A stretch of DNA of 64,000 bases from Martinezella rhizogenes (GTDB taxonomy: Bacteria; Pseudomonadota; Alphaproteobacteria; Rhizobiales; Rhizobiaceae). Below the pieces are notes generated by a model. The model had not been told where the DNA came from and did no database searches. It saw only the letters and a program-made list of their open reading frames with translations. The stretch covers positions 186,001-250,000 of the forward strand of contig NZ_JAPYZZ010000002.1 of NCBI RefSeq assembly GCF_027460065.1, in the 5' to 3' direction. This document shows, in pieces, positions 25,675 to 35,559 of the stretch (position 1 is the stretch's first letter; every line of letters begins with the position of its first letter). A program made the position numbers and the translations under genes.

Positions 25675-26904
25675 ATGTCTAATCCATATAGAGAAATTTT
25701 CCGCGCTCCAGGTGCAAAAGGCTTTTCCGCCGCCGGTTTCTTCGCCCGTCTTCCCATCGCCATGGCCCCGATCGGTATCGTCGCCATGCTTTCGCAGACC
25801 CATGGGGAATATTGGCTGGCCGGCGCCGTTTCGGCCACCTTCGCCTTGACCAATGCCGCCGTGGCACCACAAATCTCCCGGCTGGTGGATCGCATGGGGC
25901 AGAGCCGCGTCCTCATCCCCGCCACCATCGTCTCGGTCATCGCCTTTGCCGCATTGATCATCGCGACAAATCAGAGATGGCCGGCCTGGACATTGTTCCT
26001 TTCCGCCTTCCTCGCGGCTGCCATGCCGAGCATTCCAGCCATGATGCGCGCCCGCTGGACGGAAATCTTCCGCGACCGGCCGGAACTCAATACGGCTTTC
26101 GCCTTTGAATCCGCCGCCGACGAACTTGTTTATATCGCCGGCGCTTCGCTTTCCGTCGGCCTTGCGGTTTCCCTCTTTCCGGAAGCCGGCATGATGATCA
26201 GCACCACCTTCCTGGCACTTGGTAGCTTCGCCTTCCTGCTGCAACGCTCGACCGAACCGAAAGTGCGGCCGATCGAAAGCGGACACAGCCAGCGTTCGGC
26301 CATATTCCTGCGTCCGGTTCAGATCATCACGCTCGCCCTGATCTGCGTCGGTTCAACCTTCGCCACGGCCGAAGTGAGCGCCGTCGCGATCACCAAGCAG
26401 CTTGGCCAGCCGGAAGCCGCCAGCCTCGTCATCGGCGTTTATGCCATCGGATCCTTCGTGGTTGGCCTCATTCTCGGCGCGATCAATCCGAAAATGCCGC
26501 TGCAGCGGCAACTGCTGATCGCCGTCAGCATACTCGCGCTCACCGCGCTGCCACTTCTCGTCGCCAATACCAGCGTCGCGCTGCTCGCCTTTGCAGTCTT
26601 CCTCAGCGGCGTGGCAATCTCGCCGATCTTCATCACCTCATTCGGCCTGATCGAGCGCCGCGTGCCGGAATCGATGCTGACGGAGGGTGTCACCTGGGTC
26701 ATGACCGGCATTGGCATCGGCATGGCGTTCGGCGCCTTCATCTCCGGCTGGGTGATCGACAATTTCGGCCCCAACAACGGCTTCTGGGTATCGGTTGTCG
26801 CGAGCCTGACCACAGTCGCCATCATCGGCCTTGGTCAGCGCATCCTGTCGGGAGAAACACGGGATTCGGGCTCGGCACCTGCCGTACAGCAGCCTGCGGA
26901 ATAA
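25675..26904 (+). CDS. MFS-family transporter, probable drug/metabolite exporter
   Basis: A 409-residue membrane protein with twelve predicted helices. It shows the MFS loop 2-3 pattern SRLVDRMGQSRVL and a corresponding motif before helix 9, and has a long central loop (about residues 190-205). The ATG at 25675 follows a weak AAGGTG site. A TetR repressor divergent to it and three operators in between are the usual arrangement for an inducible efflux pump. The substrate cannot be read from the sequence. Confidence 0.85.
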   Translation: MSNPYREIFRAPGAKGFSAAGFFARLPIAMAPIGIVAMLSQTHGEYWLAGAVSATFALTNAAVAPQISRLVDRMGQSRVLIPATIVSVIAFAALIIATNQRWPAWTLFLSAFLAAAMPSIPAMMRARWTEIFRDRPELNTAFAFESAADELVYIAGASLSVGLAVSLFPEAGMMISTTFLALGSFAFLLQRSTEPKVRPIESGHSQRSAIFLRPVQIITLALICVGSTFATAEVSAVAITKQLGQPEAASLVIGVYAIGSFVVGLILGAINPKMPLQRQLLIAVSILALTALPLLVANTSVALLAFAVFLSGVAISPIFITSFGLIERRVPESMLTEGVTWVMTGIGIGMAFGAFISGWVIDNFGPNNGFWVSVVASLTTVAIIGLGQRILSGETRDSGSAPAVQQPAE

Positions 26905-26959
26905 GAAGAGACAATTGAAGTCTGCCGGGCAAAGAGCCCCGCAAACAACCGGAACTGTA

Positions 26960-26985
26960 TGGGCTGATGCTGCGCGATCAGCCCA
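26960..26985. terminator. Hairpin between the convergent MFS and purU genes
   Basis: Arms TGGGCTGAT (26960-26968) and ATCAGCCCA (26977-26985) with an eight-base loop overlap the purU stop codon and may serve both strands. There is no U-run. Confidence 0.45.
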
Positions 26986-27862
26986 TTCGCTCGGACACAT
27001 GTTCCCCGGGTGATGCGGGAAAGACGACCGTCCTGTTGCCGTTGAGGAAGACCCGCTGATGAATATGGGCGTGAATGGCACGGGCCAGAACCTGGCTTTC
27101 CACATCCCGTCCCAGGCTCACATAATCCATTGCGCTCTGGGCATGGGTCACGCGGATCGTATCCTGCTCGATGATTGGCCCTTCATCGAGATCGGCGGTG
27201 ACATAATGCGCGGTCGCGCCGATCAGTCTCACCCCGCGTTCATAGGCCTGCTTGTATGGGTTGGCACCCTTGAAAGACGGCAGGAAGGAATGGTGGATAT
27301 TGATGATGCGACCCGACATCTCCTGACACAGCCGGTCCGACAGAACCTGCATGTAGCGCGCAAGCACCACGAGTTCGGCGCCCGTATCCCGCACCACCTG
27401 CAGGATCGCCCCTTCCGCCTCGGGCTTGGTTTCCGGCGTGACGCGAATGTGATGGAAAGGAATATCCTCGTTCACCACCTGTTTCTGGTAGTCGAGGTGA
27501 TTGGATATCACTGCGACGATCTCTACCGGCAACGCGCCGATGCGGGAGCGATAAAGCAGATCGTTCAGGCAATGACCAAACCGCGAGACCATGATCACGA
27601 CCTTCTTTTTTTGCGAAAGATCGTGAATGTCATAGTCCATGTCGAAATCGGCCGCGACGGGACCGAACCCGTCAAGCAGCGCTTCCCGTCCCGATCCCTG
27701 CTCGGAAACGAAGCTCAGCCGCATGAAAAACCGACCGGTCTCCTGATCGGTGAATTGCGAACTGTCGTTGATGTTGCAGCCGGACCTGGCGAGATAACCT
27801 GAGACGGCGGCAACGATGCCGCTGCGGGCCGGGCATGAAACTTTCATGATATAGGTGTTCAA
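26978..27862 (-). CDS. purU: Formyltetrahydrofolate deformylase
   Basis: The 294-residue reading begins at a TTG (NTYIMKVSCPARSG), with a GGAGCAGGA site just upstream; this gives the usual family length, whereas the longest open frame adds 40 unlikely residues. An N-terminal ACT domain (PARSGIVAAVSGYLARSG) is followed by a formyltransferase fold with NIHHSFLPSFKGANPY and catalytic HYV-ADLDEGPII. PurU hydrolyses 10-formyl-THF to THF and formate. In sarcosine operons it balances one-carbon units produced by sarcosine oxidase. It is the last gene of the operon, after glyA. Confidence 0.92.
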   Translation of the reverse strand: MNTYIMKVSCPARSGIVAAVSGYLARSGCNINDSSQFTDQETGRFFMRLSFVSEQGSGREALLDGFGPVAADFDMDYDIHDLSQKKKVVIMVSRFGHCLNDLLYRSRIGALPVEIVAVISNHLDYQKQVVNEDIPFHHIRVTPETKPEAEGAILQVVRDTGAELVVLARYMQVLSDRLCQEMSGRIINIHHSFLPSFKGANPYKQAYERGVRLIGATAHYVTADLDEGPIIEQDTIRVTHAQSAMDYVSLGRDVESQVLARAIHAHIHQRVFLNGNRTVVFPASPGEHVSERMG

Positions 27863-27988
27863 ATCCTGCTCCCTGACTGATGCACGCACGGACAGATCGC
27901 CCGCGCCGCGGCGCAGATCGTCCAAAAACGGCGCTGCGGCCGTAAACTGGATGCCGGTCCCGACTACATTCAGGACCGGCAAAGTGAT

Positions 27989-29257
27989 TTACGAGACGTA
28001 GATCGGGAAGGCTTCACAAAGAGCGGCAACCTCTCCCCGCACCTCAGCCTCGACCGCGCTGTCGCCCTCGGCATTCACCGCCAGTGCGTCGATGACACGC
28101 AGGATCAGCGTGCCGATCTGCTCAAATTCGGCCACGCCGAAGCCGCGTGTGGTGCCGGCCGAGCTGCCGAGACGGATGCCCGAGGTGACGAACGGCTTTT
28201 CCGGGTCATTGGGAATGGCGTTCTTGTTGCAGGTGAGGCCTGCCCGTTCCAGGGCGATTTCAGCAATTTTGCCGGTGACGCCTTTCGGGCGCAGATCGAC
28301 CAGCACCATATGGCTGTCGGTTCCGCCCGAGACGATGCCGAGACCACCTTGCGTCAGCACCTTGGCCAGCGCCTGTGCATTGGCGATGACCTGACCGGCG
28401 TAGTCGGAAAATTCCGGGCGCAGCGCCTCACCGAAAGCCACGGCCTTGGCAGCGATGACATGCATCAGCGGGCCTCCCTGATTGCCGGGGAAGACGGCCG
28501 AGTTCAGCTTCTTGGCGAGATCGGCATCATTGGTCAGGATAACGCCGCCGCGCGGGCCGCGCAGGGTCTTGTGTGTGGTCGAGGTAACGACATGGGCATG
28601 CGGCACCGGGTTCGGATATTTGCCGCCGGCGATCAGGCCGGCATAGTGGGCCATGTCGACCATCAGATAGGCGCCGACTTCATCGGCGATCTCACGGAAA
28701 CCGGCAAAATCGATCTGGCGCGGATAGGCCGATGCGCCCGCCACGATCAGCTTCGGCTTGGTTTCCAACGCCCGCGCGCGCACCTTTTCCATGTCGATCA
28801 GATGCGTATCGGCATCGACCTCGTAGGAAACGACGTCGAACCACTTGCCCGACATCGTCACCGGCGAACCGTGGGTCAGGTGGCCGCCATGGGCGAGCGA
28901 CATGCCCATGATCCGATCGCCTGGCTGCAACAGCGCCAGAAACACTGCCTGGTTGGCCTGTGCGCCGGAATGCGGCTGCACATTGGCGAATTCCGCGCCA
29001 AACAGCTGCTTCAACCGGTCGATGGCGACCTGTTCAACCTTGTCGACAAATTCGCAGCCGCCGTAGTAACGCTTGCCGGGATAACCTTCGGCATATTTGT
29101 TGGTCAGCACCGATCCTTGCGCGGCCAGAACATCGGCGGAAACGATGTTTTCCGAGGCGATCAGCTCGATCTGCGTCTTCTGGCGGTCAAGTTCCTCGGC
29201 GATGGCGTCGGCGATCACCGTGTCCGAAACTGTATTGTGTGACAGGCGGTTGAGCAT
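27989..29257 (-). CDS. glyA: Serine hydroxymethyltransferase
   Basis: A 422-residue PLP enzyme. The ATG at 29257 (MLNRLSHN) has GGAGGGG six bases upstream; an upstream TTG is rejected. Diagnostic motifs are [33 protein letters not shown], the PLP-lysine region [12 protein letters not shown] and [15 protein letters not shown] near the C-terminus. It condenses glycine with methylene-THF to form serine; here both substrates come from sarcosine oxidase. It directly follows soxG on the same strand. Confidence 0.95.
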   Translation of the reverse strand: MLNRLSHNTVSDTVIADAIAEELDRQKTQIELIASENIVSADVLAAQGSVLTNKYAEGYPGKRYYGGCEFVDKVEQVAIDRLKQLFGAEFANVQPHSGAQANQAVFLALLQPGDRIMGMSLAHGGHLTHGSPVTMSGKWFDVVSYEVDADTHLIDMEKVRARALETKPKLIVAGASAYPRQIDFAGFREIADEVGAYLMVDMAHYAGLIAGGKYPNPVPHAHVVTSTTHKTLRGPRGGVILTNDADLAKKLNSAVFPGNQGGPLMHVIAAKAVAFGEALRPEFSDYAGQVIANAQALAKVLTQGGLGIVSGGTDSHMVLVDLRPKGVTGKIAEIALERAGLTCNKNAIPNDPEKPFVTSGIRLGSSAGTTRGFGVAEFEQIGTLILRVIDALAVNAEGDSAVEAEVRGEVAALCEAFPIYVS

Positions 29258-29274
29258 TGTTTTCCCCTCCAGGA

Positions 29275-29829
29275 TCAAGTGATGTCGGCTGCAAGTTCCT
29301 TGCAGCCGGTTTCAAGCAAATGGCCAAGATGCGATACGAAACTGTTCCAGACATCCATGCGGAAACGGTTCTCCGCATCGCGCCACAGCACCACGGTCAC
29401 GCCGTCGAAAATCGTCCGGCGTCCCTCGCCGACGCCAATCGTCTCGATGTCGCGGGCGCAGCCTAGCGTCAGCAGTTCGGCGGCCTGCGGGCCTTCGATC
29501 AGAAGTGTCACCTCGCGTCCGGAAATATCGACGAGGCTATGCGGATAGCTCGCATAGACGCCCGCGCAGGCGGCGATCAGCCGGTCGATCTCACCAACTG
29601 GAGCAAGGATGGTCCACTCATCGGGACCGAGCCGCAGCACCTCGTTTTCACCGGAAGCGGCGCGGGCACCGATGCGGTCGGGCAAGGTGAGGCCAAGGGC
29701 GGCGTTGAGCGTCACCAGATCGCCGCGCGCGCGCAGCGACAGCCGCGCCTGCGCGGCCAGGATGCTGACCCGGGCTGCTTTGCTCTCGGCCAGCGTGCCG
29801 GCAACGGGGGAGGAAACGCGCATGTTCAT
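29275..29829 (-). CDS. soxG: Sarcosine oxidase gamma subunit
   Basis: A 184-residue protein. The ATG at 29829 is chosen over the one six bases upstream because GGAG stands six bases before it. It shows the SoxG pattern: [33 protein letters not shown], and [23 protein letters not shown] with a GcvT-like end. It is a structural subunit of the heterotetrameric enzyme. It starts 13 bases after the soxA stop and ends 17 bases before the glyA ATG. Confidence 0.92.
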   Translation of the reverse strand: MNMRVSSPVAGTLAESKAARVSILAAQARLSLRARGDLVTLNAALGLTLPDRIGARAASGENEVLRLGPDEWTILAPVGEIDRLIAACAGVYASYPHSLVDISGREVTLLIEGPQAAELLTLGCARDIETIGVGEGRRTIFDGVTVVLWRDAENRFRMDVWNSFVSHLGHLLETGCKELAADIT

Positions 29830-29842
29830 TGTCATCTCCGGG

Positions 29843-32833
29843 TCAGATTTTCAGGCGGGTGTTTTCGGGATCGACAAAGACCATCCCGGTGATTTTCGCG
29901 GCGATGGTGCGGTCGAGCATCGGAATATAGACGGTTTCGCCCATCCGCTCATGCCCGCCTTCGACCAGCGCCAGCGCGATCGGCTGGCCGGCCGCATCCG
30001 AATGATAGGACGAGGTCACATGTCCCACCATTTTCATCGGGATCGGTTGTTTCGCATCGAAGACGATCTGCGCGCCCTCTTCGAGCTTCGAGCGGTCTTC
30101 GGTCAGAAGGCCGACGAGGTGGCGGCGGTCCTTGGCGACGAGATCAGGGCGGGCAAGGCCGCGCTTGCCGACAAAATCGGGTTTGCTCTTGCCCACGGCC
30201 CAGCCCATCGCGGCGTCATAAGGCGTGACCGTGCCGTCAGTATCCTGACCGACGATGATATAGCCCTTTTCGGCGCGCAGCACATGCATGGTTTCGGTGC
30301 CATAGGGCGTGATGCCATATTGCTGGCCGGCTTCCCACAGGATTTCCCAGAGCTTGCGGCCGAGAGGTGCCTGCACGTTGACCTCGAAGCCGATCTCACC
30401 GGTGAAGCTGACGCGGAACAGCCGCGCCGGCATGCCGGCCACCGTGCATTCCACGCAGGACATATGCGGGAAGGCCTCTTCCGTCAGCTCGATGCCTTCC
30501 ACCAGCGGTGCGAGCAGCTTGGCCGCATTCGGACCGTTGAGCGCGATGGTCGACCATTGTTCTGTTGTCGAGGTCAGCCAGACATTGAGATCGGGCCATT
30601 CCGTCTGGAGGTAATCCTCCATCATGTTCAGCACGCGGGCTGCACCGCCCGTCGTGGTGGTGACATGGAAACGGTCCTCGGTCATGCGGCCGATGACGCC
30701 GTCATCACGGATGAAGCCGTCATCACCGAGCAGCAGGCCATAACGGCAGCGGCCGGGCGCGAGCTTCGTCCATGGGTTGGTATACATGCGGTTCATGAAC
30801 TCGACCGCGTCGGGACCGACCACCTCGATCTTGCCGAGCGTCGAGGCGTCGAAAATGCCGACGCTCTGGCGCACCGCCCGGCATTCGCGGCCGACGGCCG
30901 CATCCATGTCTTCGCCCGGCTTCGGGAAATACCAGGCGCGACGCCATTGCCCGACGGGCTCATAGACCGCGCCATGCTCCTTCGCCCAGCTGTCGATCTG
31001 CGTCTTGCGCGTCACCTCGAAATGCTCGCCGCGATGATAGCCGGCAAAGGCTCCGAAGGTTGTCGGCGTGTAAGGCGGGCGGAAGGTGGTCAGCCCCACC
31101 TGCGGTTGGGGTTTGCCAAGCGCTTCCGCCGCGATGTTCAGGCCGTTGATATTGGACATCTTGCCCTGATCGGTGGCCATGCCGTTGGTCGTATAACGCT
31201 TGACGTGTTCGATGGAGCGCATGCCTTCACGCACGGCGAGCCGTAGATCCTTCGCGGTCACGTCATTCTGGTAATCGACGAAAGCCTTGGCCTTACCGGC
31301 ATCGCGGTCACTCGGAAGCTCCGTATGCGAGACGCCGCTGCCGGTGCGATCATGATCCACCGCATGGCTGGAAGCGTTAGCGGTCTTGCCGAGTGCCGCG
31401 ACGACTTCGCGGCCCCGTTCTGCGCCATCCTTCAGCGCGGCCGCGAGGCCCCAGAGCCCGCGCCCGGCGCCGGCAATCAAGCAATCCTCATTCGTGAGGG
31501 CGGGCAGGAAGGTCGTCCGCTCGTCGTCCCAGGCAAGCTTGCCCTGCGTGTGGGAAAAGAGATGCAGCGACGGTGTCCAGCCGCCCGACATCAGCACCGC
31601 GTCGCAGGCGATCTCCTGTCCCGCAGCGACGGTGGAACCATTCACCGGATTGACGCGAGCCGACTTGACGCGCAGCCGTCCCGACGTCGCCGTGACGGTA
31701 TGCGACAGCTTGACCGGAATGCCGAGCGCACGCGCCTCATTCACCAGTTCCTCGCGCACCCTGGCACGGGTATCGACAATCGCCTGAACACGCGCGCCGG
31801 CGCCTTGAAGATCGAAAGCGGCATACCAGGCGCTGTCATGGCTCGTCACGATCACCGGGCGGTTGCCGACCTTGACACCATAGCGGTTGAGATAGGTCTG
31901 GGCCGCACCTGCAAGCATCACGCCCGGCCGGTCATTGCCGTGGAAAACCAGCGGTTTTTCCAGTGCGCCCTGCGCCAGCACCACCTGACGCGCCCGAACG
32001 CGCCACAGGCGCTCGCGCGGCGTATCCTTCGGCACGGTTTCGAGATGGTCGGTCAGCTTTTCGCAAAGGCCGATCATGTTCTGGTGATAATAGGCAATCG
32101 CCGTCGTGCGCGTCATCACCTTGACGCCCTGATCCTTCAGCGTCTTCAATTCATCCGCAAGCCAAGTCCATGCGGGCTTGCCGTCGATCTTTGCCTGGGG
32201 TTCGGACAGCAGCGTGCCGCCGGCTTCTGCATTTTCATCGACCAGCACGACTTTGAGGCCATCGACCGCCGCCGCGCGCGCGGCTGCAAGACCCGCGGGA
32301 CCGGCACCGACGATCAGCACGTCGCAATGCAGGTTGCGCGAGGCATAGGTATCGGGGTCTTCTTCTGTCGGAGACACGCCTAGACCTGCGGCCGCGCGGA
32401 TAAAAGGCTCATAGACCTTGTTCCAGAAGCTCGTCGGCCACATGAAGGTCTTGTAGTAGAAACCGGCCGAAAACAGCATATAGGCCATGTCGTTGACGGC
32501 GCCGATATCGAATTTCAGGCTCGGATATTTGTTCTGCGAGGTGGTTTCCAGCCCGTTCCAGATTTCCTGCACCGTGGCGCGGGTATTCGGCTCGAATCGG
32601 CCGGCGCTGCGGCGGGTGCCGATCAGCGCATTCGGCTCTTCGGAACCCGCCGCCACCGGGCCGCGCGGGCGGTGGTATTTGAACGAGCGGCCCATCAGAT
32701 GTACGCCATTGGCAAGAAGCGCGGAAGCGACGGTGTCGCCCTTGACGCCGCGATAGGTCTTGCCGTCGAAGGTGAAGCTCACGGAGCGGGAAGCATCCAC
32801 CCGGCCACGGCCGGAAACGCGATAGGAGTTCAT
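29843..32833 (-). CDS. soxA: Sarcosine oxidase alpha subunit
   Basis: A 996-residue protein in the usual layout. Residues about 1-90 are a ferredoxin-like fold (VKGDTVASALLANGVHLMGRSFKYHRPRG), followed by a pyridine-nucleotide binding domain (CDVLIVGAGPAGLAAARAA near residue 175). The C-terminal 400 residues are GcvT-like and bind tetrahydrofolate (SLGKIEVVGPDAVEFMNRMY, WTVGKSKPDF-like end). The subunit accepts the methyl group, giving methylene-THF and glycine from sarcosine. Its start overlaps the soxD stop by four bases. Confidence 0.95.
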   Translation of the reverse strand: MNSYRVSGRGRVDASRSVSFTFDGKTYRGVKGDTVASALLANGVHLMGRSFKYHRPRGPVAAGSEEPNALIGTRRSAGRFEPNTRATVQEIWNGLETTSQNKYPSLKFDIGAVNDMAYMLFSAGFYYKTFMWPTSFWNKVYEPFIRAAAGLGVSPTEEDPDTYASRNLHCDVLIVGAGPAGLAAARAAAVDGLKVVLVDENAEAGGTLLSEPQAKIDGKPAWTWLADELKTLKDQGVKVMTRTTAIAYYHQNMIGLCEKLTDHLETVPKDTPRERLWRVRARQVVLAQGALEKPLVFHGNDRPGVMLAGAAQTYLNRYGVKVGNRPVIVTSHDSAWYAAFDLQGAGARVQAIVDTRARVREELVNEARALGIPVKLSHTVTATSGRLRVKSARVNPVNGSTVAAGQEIACDAVLMSGGWTPSLHLFSHTQGKLAWDDERTTFLPALTNEDCLIAGAGRGLWGLAAALKDGAERGREVVAALGKTANASSHAVDHDRTGSGVSHTELPSDRDAGKAKAFVDYQNDVTAKDLRLAVREGMRSIEHVKRYTTNGMATDQGKMSNINGLNIAAEALGKPQPQVGLTTFRPPYTPTTFGAFAGYHRGEHFEVTRKTQIDSWAKEHGAVYEPVGQWRRAWYFPKPGEDMDAAVGRECRAVRQSVGIFDASTLGKIEVVGPDAVEFMNRMYTNPWTKLAPGRCRYGLLLGDDGFIRDDGVIGRMTEDRFHVTTTTGGAARVLNMMEDYLQTEWPDLNVWLTSTTEQWSTIALNGPNAAKLLAPLVEGIELTEEAFPHMSCVECTVAGMPARLFRVSFTGEIGFEVNVQAPLGRKLWEILWEAGQQYGITPYGTETMHVLRAEKGYIIVGQDTDGTVTPYDAAMGWAVGKSKPDFVGKRGLARPDLVAKDRRHLVGLLTEDRSKLEEGAQIVFDAKQPIPMKMVGHVTSSYHSDAAGQPIALALVEGGHERMGETVYIPMLDRTIAAKITGMVFVDPENTRLKI

Positions 32834-33150
32834 TTCGACACCTCGGAGCTTGCTGGTGCGCGTGTCAGGGAAGACAGTTCAGGGCGCGGCTCCCCCGCGC
32901 GATAGGTCGTGAGGAAACGGTCGCTCACCGTATCGCGCACGGCGTTGAAGAAGCGACCGCAACCATGCAGGTGCCGCCAGCGCTCGAAATGCGGACCTTT
33001 GACGTTTTCGCGGATGAACAGGAATTCCTCCCATTGTTCATCGGTCTGCGAAGACGGCTCGGCGGCGCGGACGACATGAGCCTGTCCGGCATAGGTGAAT
33101 TCGGCTTCGGGCAGCGTTTCGTTGCAATAGGGGCAGCGGATCAAAAGCAT
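32830..33150 (-). CDS. soxD: Sarcosine oxidase delta subunit
   Basis: A 106-residue protein starting MLLIRCPYCNETLPEAEF, which supplies the zinc-binding cysteines; EEFLFIRENVKGPHFERWRHLHGCGRFFNAVRDT supplies the conserved tryptophan/histidine region. The delta subunit is a small zinc-containing structural subunit. A ribosome site GAGGAG precedes the ATG. It lies 12 bases after soxB and overlaps soxA. Confidence 0.94.
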   Translation of the reverse strand: MLLIRCPYCNETLPEAEFTYAGQAHVVRAAEPSSQTDEQWEEFLFIRENVKGPHFERWRHLHGCGRFFNAVRDTVSDRFLTTYRAGEPRPELSSLTRAPASSEVSK

Positions 33151-33162
33151 GGGGTCAGCTCC

Positions 33163-34416
33163 TCAATGCGCCACGGCGGCGGCGGCGGCCTCGTCGATCA
33201 GGCGGCCGGAGCGGAAGCGTTCCAGCGTGAACGGCGCGTTGATCGGGTGCGGTTCGTTTTTGGCGATGGTCCAGGCGAAGGTGTGTGCCGCGCCCGGCGT
33301 GGCCTTGAAGCCGCCCGTGCCCCAGCCGCAATTGACGTAAAGCCCGTCGACCGGCGTCTTGCCGAGAATAGCCGAACGATCCGGCGTGACATCAACGATG
33401 CCGCCCCATTTACGCAGCATCCGCATGCGGTTGAAGATCGGGAAAATCTCGACGATGGCCGCGATCGTATGTTCGATCAGCGGCAGGCCGCCGCGCTGCG
33501 AATAGGAGGTATATTGGTCCGTGCCCGAACCGATCACCAGTTCGCCCTTGTCGGACTGGCTGATATAGGCGTGAACCGCATTCGACATGACGACGCAGGG
33601 GAAGATCGGCTTGATCGGCTCCGACACCAACGCCTGCAGCGGATAGCTTTCGAGCGGCAGACGGACGCCGGCCGTATCCATGACGACAGATGTGTGACCA
33701 GCGGCGGAGACCGCGACCTTCTTCGCCTTGATGAAGCCGCGCGCCGTTTCGACACCTGCCACGGAACCATCGGCATTACGGCGAATGGCGGTGACCGGGC
33801 AGTTCTGGATGATATCGACACCACGGGCAGCGGCGCCGCGCGCATAACCCCAGGCGACCGCATCGTGGCGCGCCGTGCCCGCACGTTCCTGCAATGCGCC
33901 GCCCATGACAGGGTAACGGGCGCCAGGCGCAAGGCTCAAGGGCGGGCAATAGTCCTTGCATTCTTGTGGGGTGAGCCAGCGATTGTCGACGCCGTTCAGG
34001 CGGTTGGAATGGATATGGCGCTTGAAGCTCTGCACGTCGTGCACATTATGCGCCAGCATCAGCACGCCGCGCCGGGAGTACATGACGTTGTAGTTCAGTT
34101 CCTGGCTGAGATTTTCCCACAGATCGACGGCGTGGTCATAAAGACGGGCACTCTCGTCGTAGAGATAGTTGGAGCGGATGATCGTCGTGTTGCGGCCGGT
34201 ATTGCCGCCGCCGAGCCAGCCCTTGTCGATGACGGCGACATTGGTGATACCGTGTTGGCTGGCCAGATAATAGGCCGCACCCAGACCATGGCCGCCGGCG
34301 CCGACGATGACCACGTCATATTCGGCTTTCGGCTGGCTATCGGGCCATTGCTCGTCCCAGTTCTTGTGGCCGGTCAGGGCGTTCTTCAAAAGATTGAAAG
34401 CATTAAAACGCGTCAT
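33163..34416 (-). CDS. soxB: Sarcosine oxidase beta subunit
   Basis: A 417-residue FAD/FMN-binding subunit. The Rossmann motif VIVGAGGHGLGAAYYLA is near residue 35, followed by VIDKGWLGGGNTGRNTTIIRSNYL, the GGALQERAGTARHDAVAW segment and a C-terminal NCGWGTGGFKATP. It oxidises sarcosine, passing electrons to the covalently bound FMN site and then oxygen. It is the first gene of the operon, in the classic soxB-D-A-G order, divergent from the regulator. Confidence 0.96.
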   Translation of the reverse strand: MTRFNAFNLLKNALTGHKNWDEQWPDSQPKAEYDVVIVGAGGHGLGAAYYLASQHGITNVAVIDKGWLGGGNTGRNTTIIRSNYLYDESARLYDHAVDLWENLSQELNYNVMYSRRGVLMLAHNVHDVQSFKRHIHSNRLNGVDNRWLTPQECKDYCPPLSLAPGARYPVMGGALQERAGTARHDAVAWGYARGAAARGVDIIQNCPVTAIRRNADGSVAGVETARGFIKAKKVAVSAAGHTSVVMDTAGVRLPLESYPLQALVSEPIKPIFPCVVMSNAVHAYISQSDKGELVIGSGTDQYTSYSQRGGLPLIEHTIAAIVEIFPIFNRMRMLRKWGGIVDVTPDRSAILGKTPVDGLYVNCGWGTGGFKATPGAAHTFAWTIAKNEPHPINAPFTLERFRSGRLIDEAAAAAVAH

Positions 34417-34465
34417 GAGCGGACCCGATGGTTGGAAAATCTCGTGTCATAAAAGCTAAGAGCAT

Positions 34466-34487
34466 TTGTCGCACCCCGGCTGGACAA
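34466..34487. promoter_or_regulatory. Possible operator between soxB and the GlxA/AraC-type regulator
   Basis: TTGTC (34466-34470) and GACAA (34483-34487) are separated by 12 bases in the shared 85-base promoter region. A regulator dimer could bind here to serve both genes; the link is inference. Confidence 0.35.
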
Positions 34488-34501
34488 TCGCGTCTGTTTG
34501 C

Positions 34502-35548
34502 ATGAATATTTGCGCCATGACCTCACATCGAACCAGAAAACGCCTCAGCGTCGCCTTCCTGCTTGCTGACCGCTTCACGCTGTCGGCCTTCGCGAATTTC
34601 GTCGATGTACTGCGCCTTGCCGCCGACGAGGCGGACCGCTCCCGGCCGATCCTGTGCGAATGGTCGGTGCTCTCGGCAACACTCGCAAACGTGCAATCGA
34701 GTTGCGGCGTGAAGGTGCAGCCCGATACACGGCTGATCGATGCCGGGCACTACGATTATATTGTCGTTGTCGGCGGGTTGATCAGCGACCATAGTGCCCT
34801 GCCGCCGGAAGCGCTGCGTTTCCTGAAGGATCGCGCCGCGGCGGGCATTCCCATTGTCGGGCTCTGCACCGGCGTCTTCATTCTGCACGAAGCGGGTCTG
34901 CTCGACGGCTATCGCTGCTGTGTTAGCTGGTTCCATCGCCAGGATTTTCTGGACCGTTTCGACACCGTGCAAATGGTCTCCGACCAGATTTTCGTCATCG
35001 ACCGCGACCGGTTGACCTGTTCCGGTGGCCATGGCGCCGCGCATCTGGCCGCCTTCCTTGTCGAGCGCCATGTCGGCCAGTCCGCCGCCATCAAAAGCCT
35101 CAACATCATGATGATCGACAGCGCTCTGAGCGGTGAAAAGCCTCAGCCCGGCCAGCAGAGCGCGCGCAAGGCCAATGACCCGCTGGTCAAGAAGGCGATC
35201 CTGCGGATGCAGCAGAATATCGAGGTTCCGAGGACCGTGCTGGAACTGGCCCATGACCTTGGCCTCGGCCGCCGCAGCCTCGAACGTCGTTTTCTCAATG
35301 ACCTGAAGGCGACACCATCAAAGGTCTATCTCGAACTGCGGCTGGACCGTGCCCTGTCACTGCTGCGCACGACGCATGATCCGATCACCCAGATCGCTCT
35401 CGCCACCGGTTTCTGCGACGCGCCGCATCTTTCCCGCACACTGCGGACCGAGCGCGGTTTTACTCCCAGCGAATATCGCAAGACCCAGGCGGGCCACACG
35501 GCAACCGATGAGGAATTCGCCGTCGGCGTGCTGCTTCCCCAGTCCTGA
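34502..35548 (+). CDS. GlxA-type AraC regulator (GbdR/SouR-like), likely of sarcosine catabolism
   Basis: About 348 residues; an ATG five codons downstream is an equally possible start. The N-terminal two-thirds is a DJ-1/PfpI-like sensor domain (LSVAFLLADRFTLSAFANFVDVLRLAAD, GLCTGVFILHEAGLL). The C-terminal 100 residues are an AraC helix-turn-helix (VPRTVLELAHDLGLGRRSLERRF, ATGFCDAPHLSRTLRTERGFTPSEYR). In Pseudomonas the related GbdR, CdhR and SouR control glycine betaine, carnitine and sarcosine catabolism. The divergent position next to soxB suggests it is the sarcosine sensor of this operon. It converges with the oxidase genes 11 bases later. Confidence 0.82.
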   Translation: MNICAMTSHRTRKRLSVAFLLADRFTLSAFANFVDVLRLAADEADRSRPILCEWSVLSATLANVQSSCGVKVQPDTRLIDAGHYDYIVVVGGLISDHSALPPEALRFLKDRAAAGIPIVGLCTGVFILHEAGLLDGYRCCVSWFHRQDFLDRFDTVQMVSDQIFVIDRDRLTCSGGHGAAHLAAFLVERHVGQSAAIKSLNIMMIDSALSGEKPQPGQQSARKANDPLVKKAILRMQQNIEVPRTVLELAHDLGLGRRSLERRFLNDLKATPSKVYLELRLDRALSLLRTTHDPITQIALATGFCDAPHLSRTLRTERGFTPSEYRKTQAGHTATDEEFAVGVLLPQS

Positions 35549-35559
35549 GTGGCCGGGTT

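Noticed and set aside
27863-27982. Longer PurU start just after glyA
   Set aside because: Adds residues outside the family's length; the TTG with ribosome site gives the normal N-terminus.
29609-34452. Long plus-strand frames opposite soxA and soxB
   Set aside because: Shadows of the sarcosine oxidase genes, which carry the complete family motifs.
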